A stretch of DNA of 62,747 nucleotides. Source: an uncultured Eubacteriales bacterium (lineage in GTDB: Bacteria > Bacillota > Clostridia > Lachnospirales > Anaerotignaceae). The stretch is taken from NCBI GenBank assembly GCA_949743655.1, contig CATJUP010000074.1, positions 1 through 62,747 of the forward strand, given 5' to 3'. The position numbers and the translations under genes are program-made. This document shows, piece by piece, positions 34,339 to 44,613 of the stretch. Positions within the stretch are counted from its first letter, which is position 1. Each line of letters opens with the position of its first letter. A model generated the notes under the pieces. The model saw only the letters and a program-made list of their open reading frames with translations. It searched no databases and was not told where the DNA came from.

Positions 34339-35511
34339 TCAGTTTATAGTATTTAAAAATGAAGTTCCAGAAATTTTGTTTTCGATATTAAGATAATCAA
34401 GTACGGTTTTTCCTAAATCGGCAAAAGTATTTCTTACCCCAATATCAATGCCAGCTCTTATTGACTTTCCGTAAACCAAAACCGGAACATATTCTCTTGT
34501 GTGGTCTGTACCAGGCATTGTAGGGTCGCAGCCATGGTCAGCGGTTATAAACAAAATGTCATCATCTTTAAGCGCCGAAATAATATCAGGAAGTTTGCTG
34601 TCAAAATACTCAAGAGCATTTTTATATCCGTCTATGTCGTTGCGATGTCCATAAACCATGTCAAAATCAACAAGATTTGTAAATATTATACCATTAGAGT
34701 TATTTTTTATACACTCTATAGTTTTTTCAATTCCATCATTGTTATTTGTTGTATGCTCGGCTATTGTAATACCTCTATGTTGAAATATATCCTCTATTTT
34801 TCCTATAGCCGTTACGTTTTGACCGCTTTTTTGTATTAAATCAAGTATTGTATCAGCCGTTGGCTCTAAAGAGAAATCACGCCTGTTTTTTGTGCGTGTG
34901 TAATTTCCGCTTTTTCCTGTAAACGGTCGAGCTATTACTCTTGCCACTGCATATGGTCCTTTAAGTATATTACGTGCTTTTTCGCATATCCAGTAAAGTT
35001 TTTCAACAGGAACAACATCCTCGTGGGCAGCTATTTGAAAAACACTGTCGGCTGATGTGTAAACTATAGGAAAACCGGTTCTTACATGCTCGTCTCCTAA
35101 TATGTTTATAATTTCTGTTCCAGATGCCGCAAAATTTCCCAAAAACCCCATATCACCTGTGTCATTTTCAAGCTGACGCATTACATCGTAAGGAAAACCT
35201 GTTTTAGTAAATGTTGGGAATGGGTTTTCGGTTATTATGCCGGCTATCTCCCAATGACCAGTTGTTGTATCTTTGCCGTTTGACGCCTCTGCCATTTTTC
35301 CAAAACAGCCTGTGGGAGACTGCACTTTTCCTAAAATTTCGGCACCAGAAATATTGCCTATGCCAAGAGATGATAAGTTTTTTAAAAGCATATTTGGACG
35401 AGCTTTTTTAATATTTACAAGTGTGTTTGTGCCCTCGTCTCCATACTTTGCGGCATCGGGCAAAGCGCCTATTCCAACACTGTCTAAAACAATTATAATG
35501 GCTCTTTTCAT
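34339..35511 (-). CDS. deoB: phosphopentomutase
   Basis: DeoB interconverts ribose- or deoxyribose-1-phosphate and the 5-phosphate in nucleoside salvage. The 390-residue alkaline-phosphatase-superfamily enzyme has metal ligands in IIIVLDSVGIGALPDA, the catalytic Thr region KDTTTGHWEIAG, and FITADHGCDPTMPGTDHTREY. AAGGAGG precedes the start. It follows pdp by 17 bases, forming a nucleoside-catabolic operon. Confidence 0.97.
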   Translation of the reverse strand: MKRAIIIVLDSVGIGALPDAAKYGDEGTNTLVNIKKARPNMLLKNLSSLGIGNISGAEILGKVQSPTGCFGKMAEASNGKDTTTGHWEIAGIITENPFPTFTKTGFPYDVMRQLENDTGDMGFLGNFAASGTEIINILGDEHVRTGFPIVYTSADSVFQIAAHEDVVPVEKLYWICEKARNILKGPYAVARVIARPFTGKSGNYTRTKNRRDFSLEPTADTILDLIQKSGQNVTAIGKIEDIFQHRGITIAEHTTNNNDGIEKTIECIKNNSNGIIFTNLVDFDMVYGHRNDIDGYKNALEYFDSKLPDIISALKDDDILFITADHGCDPTMPGTDHTREYVPVLVYGKSIRAGIDIGVRNTFADLGKTVLDYLNIENKISGTSFLNTIN

Positions 35512-35528
35512 ATTAAAACCTCCTTTGT

Positions 35529-36836
35529 TTATACTATAACGTCAATAACAAGTTTTTGTTTTGGCGGTTTGTTTCTGTTTATTTCAACTGCTGATATAAA
35601 CTCATTATACGCCGAATTTAGTTTTTGTTGTGACGATGAATAAATTGTGGCTATAATATCGCCTTTTTTAACATAATCCCCAATTCTTGAGTTAATTATT
35701 ATTCCGGCTCCAAAGTCTATATAGTCATCTTTCTGTTTTCTTCCTGCACCTGTTTCTACAGAGGCCATGCCTATTGTTTGGGCATCAAGTTTGGATATAT
35801 ATCCTGTTTCGTTCGCTAAAAATTCTTTTTTGTATTTAGATTGAGGTAAAAGTGAGTAATCATTTATTATGTCGGTATTTCCGCCCTGCTGGGATATAAA
35901 CTCGATAAATTTTTCGAGAGCATATCCGCTTTTTATTGCATTGTCAATCATTTCACTTCCAGATTGAATATCTGTGGCTTTTTGACAGCAAAAAAGTGTA
36001 ACGCCACCCAAAACACGAACCAAATTATATAAATCCGAACTTAAGTAATTGCCTTTAAGTATTTCTATAGCCTCTATAACCTCAAGCGAGTTGCCTATGT
36101 TATTGCCCAATGGCTGTTCCATTGACGATATTATAGCGGCAGCTCTTTTGCCAAATTTTTTTGATATTGATATAAGTTTTTCTGAAAGAGAGCGGGCGGA
36201 GTTTATATCTTTCATAAATGCGCCGCTGCCGCATTTTACATCGTATATTATAACATCGCTGTTAGTGGCGATTTTTTTTGATACAATACTGCTTACTATA
36301 AGCGGTATACTCTCAACTGTACCAGTTACATCTCTAAGAGAGTATAGTATTTTATCGGCAGGAACTATGTCTTTTGTTTGTCCCATAATGACTATATTAC
36401 TTTTTTGTGCTAAATTAAGAGCGTCACTAACAGTTATATCTGTTTTAAAACCAGGTATTGACAGTAATTTGTCTATTGTTCCGCCAGAAAAACCAAGACC
36501 CCTTCCGCTCATTTTTATAACAGGCACGCCAAGTGAGGCTACCGCTGGAGAAAGTATAAGCGTTGTGGTGTCAGCAACGCCGCCGGTAGAGTGTTTATCA
36601 GCTTTTATTGACTGTATATTTGAAAGAACAAGTGTTTGTCCGCTTTTAAGCATGGCATTTGTAATAAAAAATGTTTCGTCATCATTTAAACCGTTTATAA
36701 AAGCCGCCATTAAAAATGCAGAAAGCTGATAGTCTGGTATTGTATGCTCTACAGCACCTTTTATAATATATTCTATTTCTTTTTGAGAAAGTGGTATATT
36801 ATTACGTTTTTTAATAATAATTTTAACAGTATTCAT
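35529..36836 (-). CDS. pdp: pyrimidine-nucleoside (thymidine) phosphorylase
   Basis: This 435-residue enzyme splits uridine or thymidine with phosphate into base and (deoxy)ribose-1-phosphate, the substrate of DeoB. Signatures include the phosphate-binding KHSTGGVADTTTL and the glycine-rich KMSGRGLGFSGGTIDKL, the TGTVESIPLI run, and the C-terminal PYNP domain (GRKQKDDYIDFGAGI). Sequence does not separate a uridine/thymidine enzyme (Pdp) from a thymidine-specific one (DeoA). It is first in the pdp-deoB-small protein unit. Confidence 0.93.
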   Translation of the reverse strand: MNTVKIIIKKRNNIPLSQKEIEYIIKGAVEHTIPDYQLSAFLMAAFINGLNDDETFFITNAMLKSGQTLVLSNIQSIKADKHSTGGVADTTTLILSPAVASLGVPVIKMSGRGLGFSGGTIDKLLSIPGFKTDITVSDALNLAQKSNIVIMGQTKDIVPADKILYSLRDVTGTVESIPLIVSSIVSKKIATNSDVIIYDVKCGSGAFMKDINSARSLSEKLISISKKFGKRAAAIISSMEQPLGNNIGNSLEVIEAIEILKGNYLSSDLYNLVRVLGGVTLFCCQKATDIQSGSEMIDNAIKSGYALEKFIEFISQQGGNTDIINDYSLLPQSKYKKEFLANETGYISKLDAQTIGMASVETGAGRKQKDDYIDFGAGIIINSRIGDYVKKGDIIATIYSSSQQKLNSAYNEFISAVEINRNKPPKQKLVIDVIV

Positions 36837-36908
36837 ATATTTACTCCTCCTTTAATATATAGTATACAGCTTAGAACAAAATTTGAAAATAAAAATAGGG
36901 GGAGAGTT

Positions 36909-37823
36909 ATGCTTTTATTTAAAACTATAAAATTACCTATACATATTAAACGCAATAAAAAACGGTGTAATATAAAAAATATAAATGCGCCTAAAAAGAA
37001 AAGTCTAAAAAAGTTTATTTTAGCTGTATTAGCTATAGCGGTTTTAATATATGGTTTTAGAGTATTAAAAAATTATAAAGTAGATAATAAAACTGAAGAA
37101 AGTGTTTTTTCTATTGAGTCTACAGCGTATGTGGAAGAAGGACTTTTGGATATTAAAAGGCTTACTAATGTAGAAAAAGGTGTTAAACTAAAAAAAGACG
37201 GAACTCCAGAAGTACTTATTTTTCACACACACTCAAGTGAGAGCTACGCCGAAAATGAAAATGGCGAAAAAGCCACTGTAATTGACGCTGGCAATAAATT
37301 AGCCAATATAATATCAAATAATTATGGTGTTGGTGTTGTGCATGATGTTTCTCAATATAATATTGTTAATGGTAAAGTAAGTATTGAAGGAAGTTATGAG
37401 AGGAGTGAAAATGGCGTTAGAGAACTTATTAAAAAATATCCTGATATAAAAATACTTATAGATTTGCACCGTGATAGCTACAATGGAATTGAACCTAACA
37501 CAGTTTATTATAAAGGGGAAAATATTTCTAAAATTATGCTTGTAAACGGAGTTTGCGCTTTAAACAGCAATGGTCAAAAAGCTGACGCCGGAGTTGAGAA
37601 TGAGTATATAGACCAAAATTTGGCGTACAGCGTTGATCTAAAACGTAACGCCGATAAAATAGCCGATGTTATGAAGAATATATACATAAAACCCTATAGA
37701 TATAGCCTTAATATTATGCCATGCTCGTTTTTACTTGAGGCAGGAAATGAGAAAAACACTATTGACGAGGTTGAAGGCTCTTTAAATATTTTTGCTAAGG
37801 CGCTCTTTGAAACTATAGAATGA
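36909..37823 (+). CDS. spoIIP: stage II sporulation protein P
   Basis: SpoIIP degrades septal peptidoglycan with SpoIID and SpoIIM during engulfment. The 304-residue protein has a basic N terminus, one membrane segment (about 37-58), and the extracytoplasmic amidase/endopeptidase domain with IFHTHSSESYAE, IKILIDLHRDSY and FLLEAGNEKNTIDE. I chose the ATG at 36909 because GGGGGAG is just upstream; the longer frame crosses the pdp promoter region. Adjacent lepA is the common clostridial arrangement. Confidence 0.93.
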   Translation: MLLFKTIKLPIHIKRNKKRCNIKNINAPKKKSLKKFILAVLAIAVLIYGFRVLKNYKVDNKTEESVFSIESTAYVEEGLLDIKRLTNVEKGVKLKKDGTPEVLIFHTHSSESYAENENGEKATVIDAGNKLANIISNNYGVGVVHDVSQYNIVNGKVSIEGSYERSENGVRELIKKYPDIKILIDLHRDSYNGIEPNTVYYKGENISKIMLVNGVCALNSNGQKADAGVENEYIDQNLAYSVDLKRNADKIADVMKNIYIKPYRYSLNIMPCSFLLEAGNEKNTIDEVEGSLNIFAKALFETIE

Positions 37824-37959
37824 AAAATAATATTTAATGTTTCAATTTTTGAAGTAATATTAATAATAGTTTTTAGCTTGTCTTGAAGAAAGAGTAAATT
37901 TTTGTTATAATCATTCAAAATTGTGTTTAGAATTTGTTTAAGTATTAGGAGGAAAATAT

Positions 37960-39774
37960 ATGTCTTTATCAAGACAGGATAAAATAAGAAATTTTTGTAT
38001 TGTGGCGCATATTGACCATGGAAAAAGCACTTTGGCGGACAGGCTTATACAAAAAACTGGTCTGCTTACCGAAAGAGAAATGCAAGAACAAATCCTTGAC
38101 AATATGGATATAGAAAGAGAAAGAGGAATAACTATAAAATCTCAGGCTGTAAGGCTTGTTTATAAGGCTAATGATAACGAAGAATATATTTTTAATCTTA
38201 TAGATACTCCAGGTCATGTTGATTTTAATTATGAAGTGTCACGCTCACTTGCGGCTTGTGAGGGGGCTATACTTATAGTAGATGCGGCGCAGGGTGTTGA
38301 GGCTCAGACTTTGGCTAATGTATATCTTGCCATAGACAACAATTTAGAGATACTTCCAGTTATAAATAAAATAGATTTGCCAAGCGCTAATCCTCAAATG
38401 GCTATTAAAGAAATAGAAGATATTATAGGTATACCGGCTGAAGATGCCCCTCTTATTTCCGCTAAAAATGGATTGAATGTAGAAAGCGTTCTTGAGAGAA
38501 TAGTAACAGACATTCCAGCGCCAAAAGGAGACGAGAACGCGCCTTTAAAAGCGCTTATATTTGACTCAGTATATGACTCTTACAAGGGAGTTATAGTAAT
38601 TGTAAGAATTATGAATGGCATTGTAAAAAAAGGTACTAAAGTTAGGCTTATGTCTACAGGTAAAGAGTTTGATATTGTTGAGGTAGGTTATTTTAATCCT
38701 GGAAGGCTTGTACCATGTGCCGAACTTAAAGCGGGCGATGTTGGATATATTACTGCGAGCATTAAAAATGTGGCTGATACAAGAGTTGGAGATACTGTTA
38801 CAGAGGCGGACAACCCTACTAATAGCCCTTTGCCTGGATATAAAAAGGTAAACCCTATGGTGTATTGCGGTATTTTTCCGGCTGACGGAGCTAAATACCC
38901 CGAGCTTAAAGATGCTCTTGAAAAATTACAGCTTAATGATGCGTCTCTGTTTTTTGAACCGGAGACTTCTATAGCTTTGGGTTTTGGGTTTAGATGTGGT
39001 TTTTTAGGTCTTCTTCATCTTGAGATTATACACGAAAGACATGAAAGAGAGTTTAATATTGATTTAGTTACAACAGCGCCAAGTGTTATATATAAAATTT
39101 ATATGACAGACGGAAATATTATTGAAATAAGCAACCCAAGCAATATGCCTGATGTTACTAAAATATTAAAAATGGAAGAGCCTATTGTAAAAGCGGAGAT
39201 AATACTTCCAAAAGATTATATTGGTTCTATTATGGAACTTTGTCAGCAAAGAAGGGGTATTTATGAAAGTATGCAGTATCTTGACGATACAAGGGCTATG
39301 CTTATTTATCATATACCGCTTAACGAGGTTATATATGACTTTTTTGATGTTTTAAAATCAAGAAGCAGAGGGTATGCGTCTTTTGATTACAGCCTTGAAG
39401 GATACAAAGAATCAGAGCTTGTAAAACTTGATATACTTGTAAACAAAGAGCTTGTTGACGCTCTTTCGTTTATAGTTTTTAAAGACTCGGCTGTTGAAAG
39501 AGGACGCAAAATATGTGAAAAATTAAAAAAAGAAATACCGCGACACCTTTTTGAAATACCTATACAGGCAAGCATAGGAAGTAAAATAGTGGCAAGAACT
39601 ACTGTTGGGGCAATGAGAAAAGACGTTTTGGCTAAGTGCTACGGCGGTGATATATCGAGAAAGAGAAAACTTTTGGAAAAGCAAAAAGAGGGTAAAAAAC
39701 GTATGAGACAAATTGGAAGTGTAGATGTGCCTCAAGAGGCATTTATGAGCGTATTACGCTTAGAGGAAGAGTAA
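37960..39774 (+). CDS. lepA: elongation factor 4 (back-translocase)
   Basis: LepA is a ribosome-associated GTPase. The 604-residue protein has the G1 motif [15 protein letters not shown]3 DTPGHVDF and G4 NKIDLP. Its C-terminal half carries the LepA-specific end ([19 protein letters not shown]). AGGAGG precedes the start. Length is normal. Confidence 0.97.
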   Translation: MSLSRQDKIRNFCIVAHIDHGKSTLADRLIQKTGLLTEREMQEQILDNMDIERERGITIKSQAVRLVYKANDNEEYIFNLIDTPGHVDFNYEVSRSLAACEGAILIVDAAQGVEAQTLANVYLAIDNNLEILPVINKIDLPSANPQMAIKEIEDIIGIPAEDAPLISAKNGLNVESVLERIVTDIPAPKGDENAPLKALIFDSVYDSYKGVIVIVRIMNGIVKKGTKVRLMSTGKEFDIVEVGYFNPGRLVPCAELKAGDVGYITASIKNVADTRVGDTVTEADNPTNSPLPGYKKVNPMVYCGIFPADGAKYPELKDALEKLQLNDASLFFEPETSIALGFGFRCGFLGLLHLEIIHERHEREFNIDLVTTAPSVIYKIYMTDGNIIEISNPSNMPDVTKILKMEEPIVKAEIILPKDYIGSIMELCQQRRGIYESMQYLDDTRAMLIYHIPLNEVIYDFFDVLKSRSRGYASFDYSLEGYKESELVKLDILVNKELVDALSFIVFKDSAVERGRKICEKLKKEIPRHLFEIPIQASIGSKIVARTTVGAMRKDVLAKCYGGDISRKRKLLEKQKEGKKRMRQIGSVDVPQEAFMSVLRLEEE

Positions 39775-39888
39775 TAAATCACGCCAAATTATTGTCTAAA
39801 ATATAAATTTGACTATATTGTAATAAAATTATATAAAAAGTTGATAAAATTATAACAAATAAATAACACAATATATTAAGAAACATTG

Positions 39889-39935
39889 GCGCAGCGTTTA
39901 TTATGTAAAAATATATATCGCTGCGCTTGTATATT
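39889..39935 (+). terminator. lepA terminator
   Basis: GCGCAGCG pairs with CGCTGCGC around a 22-base AT-rich loop, followed by TTGTATATTTT. Confidence 0.7.
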
Positions 39936-39947
39936 TTGTAAATATTA

Positions 39948-39977
39948 TTGACAGTAAAATAATTAAGACGATATAAT
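39948..39977 (+). promoter_or_regulatory. promoter of the histidine kinase operon
   Basis: TTGACA, 18 bases, TATAAT: both hexamers match the SigA consensus perfectly. It gives a leader of about 380 bases before the kinase gene. Confidence 0.7.
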
Positions 39978-40363
39978 ATTTAAAAGTGGAATCGATTTTT
40001 AGCAGTATAAAACTAAAAATCAATAAATATTTTTATACATAATTTGTAACATAATATTGCGAGCAAAATTATAATATATTGTAGAAAAAATAAATTTGAT
40101 ATTTATAGATATGAATGGGATGTACAAGTTACATTTTTATTTTAGTGTGTTTAAAAATAAAAACTAATTTGTATTATCACAAAAATTTTAAAAATAGATT
40201 TTATTAGTAAATTTTGGTACATATTATTTTTTTTACATTTATATGAATTTTTATACATTTTGGCTGCAAAAAAGTTACAGCTTATATGGTTATATGATTT
40301 AAATCTTTAGCATTTTGTAATATTGTCGTTGTTTAAATAAAATACGGCGGAATGGAGATTGAA

Positions 40364-42943
40364 ATGGAAAGAAAACGTGGCGGAGCAGATAAAGGAATTC
40401 CTTTATTTATTTCTATTATATTGGTTTTTTGTATTTTAGGAGTGGTTGTATTCTCTGTTGCAAAAAAAATATCTGTGGAGATGTCCTCATCCGCAATTCA
40501 TAATTTAAGTGAAAGTTTGAACCTTATAAAGGGAACAGTTGAGGCTATACTTATTAAAGAAGCCGAGGTTCAAAAAATGATTGCGCATGAAATATTAGGT
40601 TCGGATAATCCTGAGAAATTTATTTTGTCTTATGACAAAAATAAGACAATGGTAAAAATGTCGATTATATTGTATGGACAGTATGAGGGTGTATCTAACA
40701 ATGGAGAAGTATTTTCCGAAAAAGAACTTGATTTTTCAGCCGGAAAAACGGTTGATGGACTGCCTATTTCCAAATCTTATATAAATAGTATGGGAACATG
40801 GGCATATACAATGAAATGCCCTATTATAAAAAATGACAAAGAGTTTGCAACACTTTATATCGAATATATTTATGATTCATTTGATGAAGTTCTTCCAGAT
40901 GAGTTTTATAATGGAAAAGCAATGCTTTATTTTATGGATGCTAAAAGTGAAAGGCTTGTTTTAAATCCAAAAGGCATGGGTGAACGTGACGCAGGTCATG
41001 TAAATCTTGAAGATTTTTATCGTGCTAATAATATTCTTGAAACAAAACTTCAAGAAGAAGTATCTGACTGTGTAAGTCTTGGAAAAAATATAATGTTTTA
41101 TCATGATATACAATACAAAAACTCATTAATTTATATGTGGTCAGTTAATGATGGTACAATTTATTTAATTGGATATGTTCCTATTGAGGCAATTCAGCAG
41201 GAAGGAAGAAGCGTAAATCAAAATATATTTATTGTTGTATTAGTTATGTTGATAGCATTTTTGTTATGCTGTATTTTGTACTACTTTAACAACAGACAGC
41301 AGAATAAAATTAGAGAGGAAAGAGAAAAAGAAAGGGAAATATACAATAAACAACTGTCAGAAGCCTTACGGGCTGCCCAAATTGCAAGCAGTTCAAAAAC
41401 GACATTTCTTTCAAATATGTCACATGATATACGTACGCCTATGAATGCGGTTCTTGGATTTACAACTTTGCTTGACAAAGATGCTGATAATCCTGTTAAA
41501 GTAAGAGAGTATACAAGAAAAATCACTGCTTCAGGTCAGCATTTACTTAGTTTGATTAATGATATTTTAGATGTTTCTAAAATTGAGAGCGGAAAAGTTG
41601 CGCTTACAATAGGAGAGTTTACACTTAATAATCTTGTGTCTTCTGTTGATGCAATTATACGCCCTATGGCAAAAGCTAAAGAACAAAGTTTTGATGTTAC
41701 AGTAACAGGCATTAAACACGAGTATTTAATTGGTGATGAAACAAGAATTAACCAAATTTTGATAAATCTGCTTTCAAATGCTGTAAAATACACTCCAAAA
41801 GGAGGAAATATTAAATTTAGACTTATCGGGCTTAAACAACGGTCAAACCAGTATGAGCATATTAGAATTGAAGTTGAAGATGATGGATATGGAATGACAC
41901 AGGAATATTTAAAAACAATATTTGAGGCATTTACAAGAGCAGAAAACAGCACTACAAATAAAGTTCAAGGAACAGGGCTTGGCATGGCAATAACAAAAAG
42001 CATTGTGGAGCTTATGGGTGGAACAATAGAGGTTTTTAGTGAAGTTGATAAAGGCAGCCTTTTTAGAGTTGAGTTGGAACTTAGGATACCAGATATTAAA
42101 TATGACAATCAATTTTGGGAAAAAAGCGGAGTTTCACGAATTTTGGCAATAGACGATGATGAAGAAATATGTAAAACTATTGAGATTTTAATGAAAGATA
42201 CAGGAGTTGCAGTTGATACATCTCTTAACGGTAAAGATGCTATAAGTTTAATACAAAAGGCTGAAAGTGAATATAAAATGTATGATATGGTTTTGCTTGA
42301 TTGGAAAATGCCAGAAATGAATGGTATTGAAACAGCAAGAAGTATTAGAACAATTATAAAAGAGCAAGTGCCAATTATATTTTTAACAGCTTATGATGGA
42401 TATGAAATACAAGAAGAAGTGTTTGATATAGGAAATGTAGGTATACTTGCCAAACCATTTTTTGTATCTACATTTAAAGAAAAAGTTATTGAAATGCGAA
42501 CAAAATTAAATAAAGAAAACAATTTGTTAAAAGCTGAAGAAATTGAGGGCTTGAGGGGAATTAATATTCTTGCGGCAGAAGATAATGAAATTAACGCTGA
42601 AATTTTGGCTGAACTTCTTGAAATAGAAGGAATAAACTGTCAAATTGTTGAAAACGGACAGTTAGCTGTGGAACGTTTTTCAAATTCTGCAGAGGGTGAG
42701 TTTGACGCGATTTTGATGGACATACAAATGCCAGTTATGAACGGGTATGACGCGTCAAAGGCTATTCGCGCATTAAAAAGTAAATATGCTGAAGAAATAC
42801 CGATTATTGCTATGACAGCAAATGCTTTTGCTGAAGATGTGAAGAATGCTCTTGATTGTGGAATGAATGCGCATATATCAAAACCGATTGATATGGAGCT
42901 ATTAAAAAAGACAATAAGCCATTATGTTAAAAGAAAGGAATAG
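40364..42943 (+). CDS. hybrid sensor histidine kinase with two receivers
   Basis: This 859-residue membrane kinase has a segment at about 13-35, an extracellular sensor region of about 240 residues, a second segment at about 282-305, and a short coiled coil. HisKA follows, with phospho-accepting His354 in NMSHDIRTPMNAVLGF. The ATPase domain shows QILINLLSNAVKYTPKGG, VEDDGYGM and GTGLGMAI. Two receiver domains follow, with Asp646 (LLDWKMPEMNG) and Asp786 (LMDIQMPVMNG). No DNA-binding output or HPt domain is attached. The ATG at 40364 has GGAG 6 bases upstream and is preferred to 40352. A solute-binding lipoprotein gene starts 3 bases after its stop, suggesting ligand sensing through that protein. 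Confidence 0.92.
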   Translation: MERKRGGADKGIPLFISIILVFCILGVVVFSVAKKISVEMSSSAIHNLSESLNLIKGTVEAILIKEAEVQKMIAHEILGSDNPEKFILSYDKNKTMVKMSIILYGQYEGVSNNGEVFSEKELDFSAGKTVDGLPISKSYINSMGTWAYTMKCPIIKNDKEFATLYIEYIYDSFDEVLPDEFYNGKAMLYFMDAKSERLVLNPKGMGERDAGHVNLEDFYRANNILETKLQEEVSDCVSLGKNIMFYHDIQYKNSLIYMWSVNDGTIYLIGYVPIEAIQQEGRSVNQNIFIVVLVMLIAFLLCCILYYFNNRQQNKIREEREKEREIYNKQLSEALRAAQIASSSKTTFLSNMSHDIRTPMNAVLGFTTLLDKDADNPVKVREYTRKITASGQHLLSLINDILDVSKIESGKVALTIGEFTLNNLVSSVDAIIRPMAKAKEQSFDVTVTGIKHEYLIGDETRINQILINLLSNAVKYTPKGGNIKFRLIGLKQRSNQYEHIRIEVEDDGYGMTQEYLKTIFEAFTRAENSTTNKVQGTGLGMAITKSIVELMGGTIEVFSEVDKGSLFRVELELRIPDIKYDNQFWEKSGVSRILAIDDDEEICKTIEILMKDTGVAVDTSLNGKDAISLIQKAESEYKMYDMVLLDWKMPEMNGIETARSIRTIIKEQVPIIFLTAYDGYEIQEEVFDIGNVGILAKPFFVSTFKEKVIEMRTKLNKENNLLKAEEIEGLRGINILAAEDNEINAEILAELLEIEGINCQIVENGQLAVERFSNSAEGEFDAILMDIQMPVMNGYDASKAIRALKSKYAEEIPIIAMTANAFAEDVKNALDCGMNAHISKPIDMELLKKTISHYVKRKE

Positions 42944-42946
42944 TAT

Positions 42947-44248
42947 ATGAAGATGAAAAAAATACTGTCATTTTTTATGGCTGGAGTTATTATGTTTACA
43001 GTTGTGGCTTGTTCATCAAATGATAAGAAAAATAGTAATCTTATGATATATGAACAAAAAGAAAGAAAAGTTATTAACCTTTTTGGACCTATGGAAAAAT
43101 CAAATCCAGGTCTTGACAATATGGCAAGAAACGCATTTGATAAAACAATAAGTATAGCTGAACAAAATTTAGACTTAACTGTTGAGTATAGAACATATAC
43201 AGCCGAAAACTATCAAGAAAAGACATATGACGATGTGTCTCTTGACAGGGTACGAAATAATATGGATGATTTTTATTTATTAAATCCTGACACTATACAA
43301 ATATTAGGAAATGAGGGCAAGCTGGCAGATTTATCAGTACTTGATAATGCCAAAAATTTGAGAGAAGTTGTAAAAACAGCCAATACTGTCGATGGAAAGT
43401 TAGTGGCTATACCTCAAGAAGTGGTGGTTAATGGATTATTTGTAAATAAAGATATGTTTGATAAATATAATATTAAATTGCCAGAAACACCTGAGGAATT
43501 TATTGAATGCTGTAGAGTATTTAAAGAAAATGGCATTGAAACTCCTGTTGGCGCAAATCGCTGGTGGCTTGAAAATTTTGTTTTTGCACAAGCGTATGCT
43601 GACTTATATAACGGTGGACATACAAGTGAAGAAGTAGAGGCTCTTAATAATGGAGAAAGAAAATACAGCGATTATATGCGTACAGGGTTTGAATTTTTGA
43701 AAGAGCTAATTGATAAGGGATATATTGACGCTAAAAAGGCATATACTTACGAAGCTATTGAAGGTGAAGGACCTGATTTTATGGCTCAAAAAACGCCTAT
43801 TGTAATGGCATATTGGGGAGCGGCAAATTCGGAAACTGCTTATGGAAACCCTGATTTTGAAATGCGTGTAATTGGTTTTCCAAGCAAATTAGGTCAAATG
43901 CCTGTTGTGGCAATAACAGGCTACGCTGTGGGTGTTGGAAGTGAACATTTTGATGATACTATGGATGTTTTAAATACAATAATTTCAGACGAAGCACTCA
44001 AAATTTATACAGAAACTAATAAAGTTATATCGCCATCAAAAAATGTAGAGGTTGACTGTATACCAGCTTTAAAACCACTTAATGACAGGGTAGAAGAAAA
44101 TGTTTATGTGCTTGGCTCCAACGCGGGAATGAAATTAGAGCAGTGGGGAAATACATGTATAATTGTGCGTAATCTTTTGAATGGAGCAACTGTTGATGAA
44201 TGTATGGCAGAATTTGATAGATTGCAAGCGGAGACATTAAGCAAATAG
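42947..44248 (+). CDS. orphan extracellular solute-binding lipoprotein 1
   Basis: This 433-residue family-1-type substrate-binding protein has a lipoprotein signal with lipobox VVAC at about residue 22. The mature part looks like sugar-binding proteins of ABC importers (VAIPQEVVVNGLFVNKDMFDKY, PETPEEFIECCRVFKENGI). No permease or ATPase gene is in the window. The start lies 3 bases after the kinase stop with AAAGGAATAG as ribosome site, so the two are surely co-translated. The likely role is to present a ligand to the kinase sensor domain rather than, or as well as, transport. That is inference from position. Confidence 0.85.
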   Translation: MKMKKILSFFMAGVIMFTVVACSSNDKKNSNLMIYEQKERKVINLFGPMEKSNPGLDNMARNAFDKTISIAEQNLDLTVEYRTYTAENYQEKTYDDVSLDRVRNNMDDFYLLNPDTIQILGNEGKLADLSVLDNAKNLREVVKTANTVDGKLVAIPQEVVVNGLFVNKDMFDKYNIKLPETPEEFIECCRVFKENGIETPVGANRWWLENFVFAQAYADLYNGGHTSEEVEALNNGERKYSDYMRTGFEFLKELIDKGYIDAKKAYTYEAIEGEGPDFMAQKTPIVMAYWGAANSETAYGNPDFEMRVIGFPSKLGQMPVVAITGYAVGVGSEHFDDTMDVLNTIISDEALKIYTETNKVISPSKNVEVDCIPALKPLNDRVEENVYVLGSNAGMKLEQWGNTCIIVRNLLNGATVDECMAEFDRLQAETLSK

Positions 44249-44259
44249 ATTTTCTGATA

Positions 44260-44299
44260 AAAAAGCATATTTATATTTTTAGCCTAAATTATGCTTTTT
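44260..44299 (+). terminator. stem-loop after solute-binding protein 1
   Basis: AAAAAGCATA pairs with TATGCTTTTT around a 20-base loop, ending in TTTTT. Confidence 0.65.
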
Positions 44300-44328
44300 A
44301 TATATTATTTTATAAATACTAATAAATG

Positions 44329-44372
44329 AAAATCAGTGAGCTTTTTGTAGTATCACTGATTTTTTATTTTTT
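44329..44372 (+). terminator. second stem-loop with long T-run
   Basis: AAAATCAGTGA pairs with TCACTGATTTT around a 13-base loop and is followed by a T-rich tract. Two terminators in a row insulate the kinase unit from the next one. Confidence 0.8.
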
Positions 44373-44508
44373 TAAACATATAAATTTTTGATAATATTTT
44401 TTAGAAAATTTTTAATAAAAATTACTAATAAGTATAAAAAAATGATTTATTTGAACATGATTTAGAATATAAATTTGTAGTTTGTTTATTTGGTAAATCA
44501 AAACAGTA

Positions 44509-44537
44509 TTGATAACAGACTGTAAAAATGCTATAAT
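44509..44537 (+). promoter_or_regulatory. promoter of the binding protein 2 - chemoreceptor unit
   Basis: TTGATA, 17 bases, TATAAT, starting transcription about 70 bases before the ATG at 44614. Confidence 0.7.
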
Positions 44538-44613
44538 TTTTTTCAAAAATGGAATTATTTTAATTATGGTATAAATTGTGTTTTGCAGTATGAAATGAAA
44601 GGATGGTAATTAA

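Larger units (their letters stand above)
39775..40363. other. long AT-rich intergenic region
   Basis: 589 bases between lepA and the histidine kinase. It holds the lepA terminator (39889-39935), a promoter (39948-39977) and, early in the resulting leader of about 380 bases, a hairpin with perfect 9-bp arms (GATTTTTAG at 39994-40002, CTAAAAATC at 40013-40021). No known riboswitch or RNA gene was recognised. Confidence 0.6.

Noticed and set aside
34168..34356. Plus-strand hydrophobic ORF of 62 codons
   Set aside because: It begins inside the bidirectional terminator and has no ribosome site. The minus strand carries a better-supported 48-residue gene over the same bases.
39994..40351. Possible riboswitch or small RNA in the kinase leader
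   Set aside because: Apart from one 9-bp hairpin the sequence is featureless A/T-rich and matches no aptamer I know.
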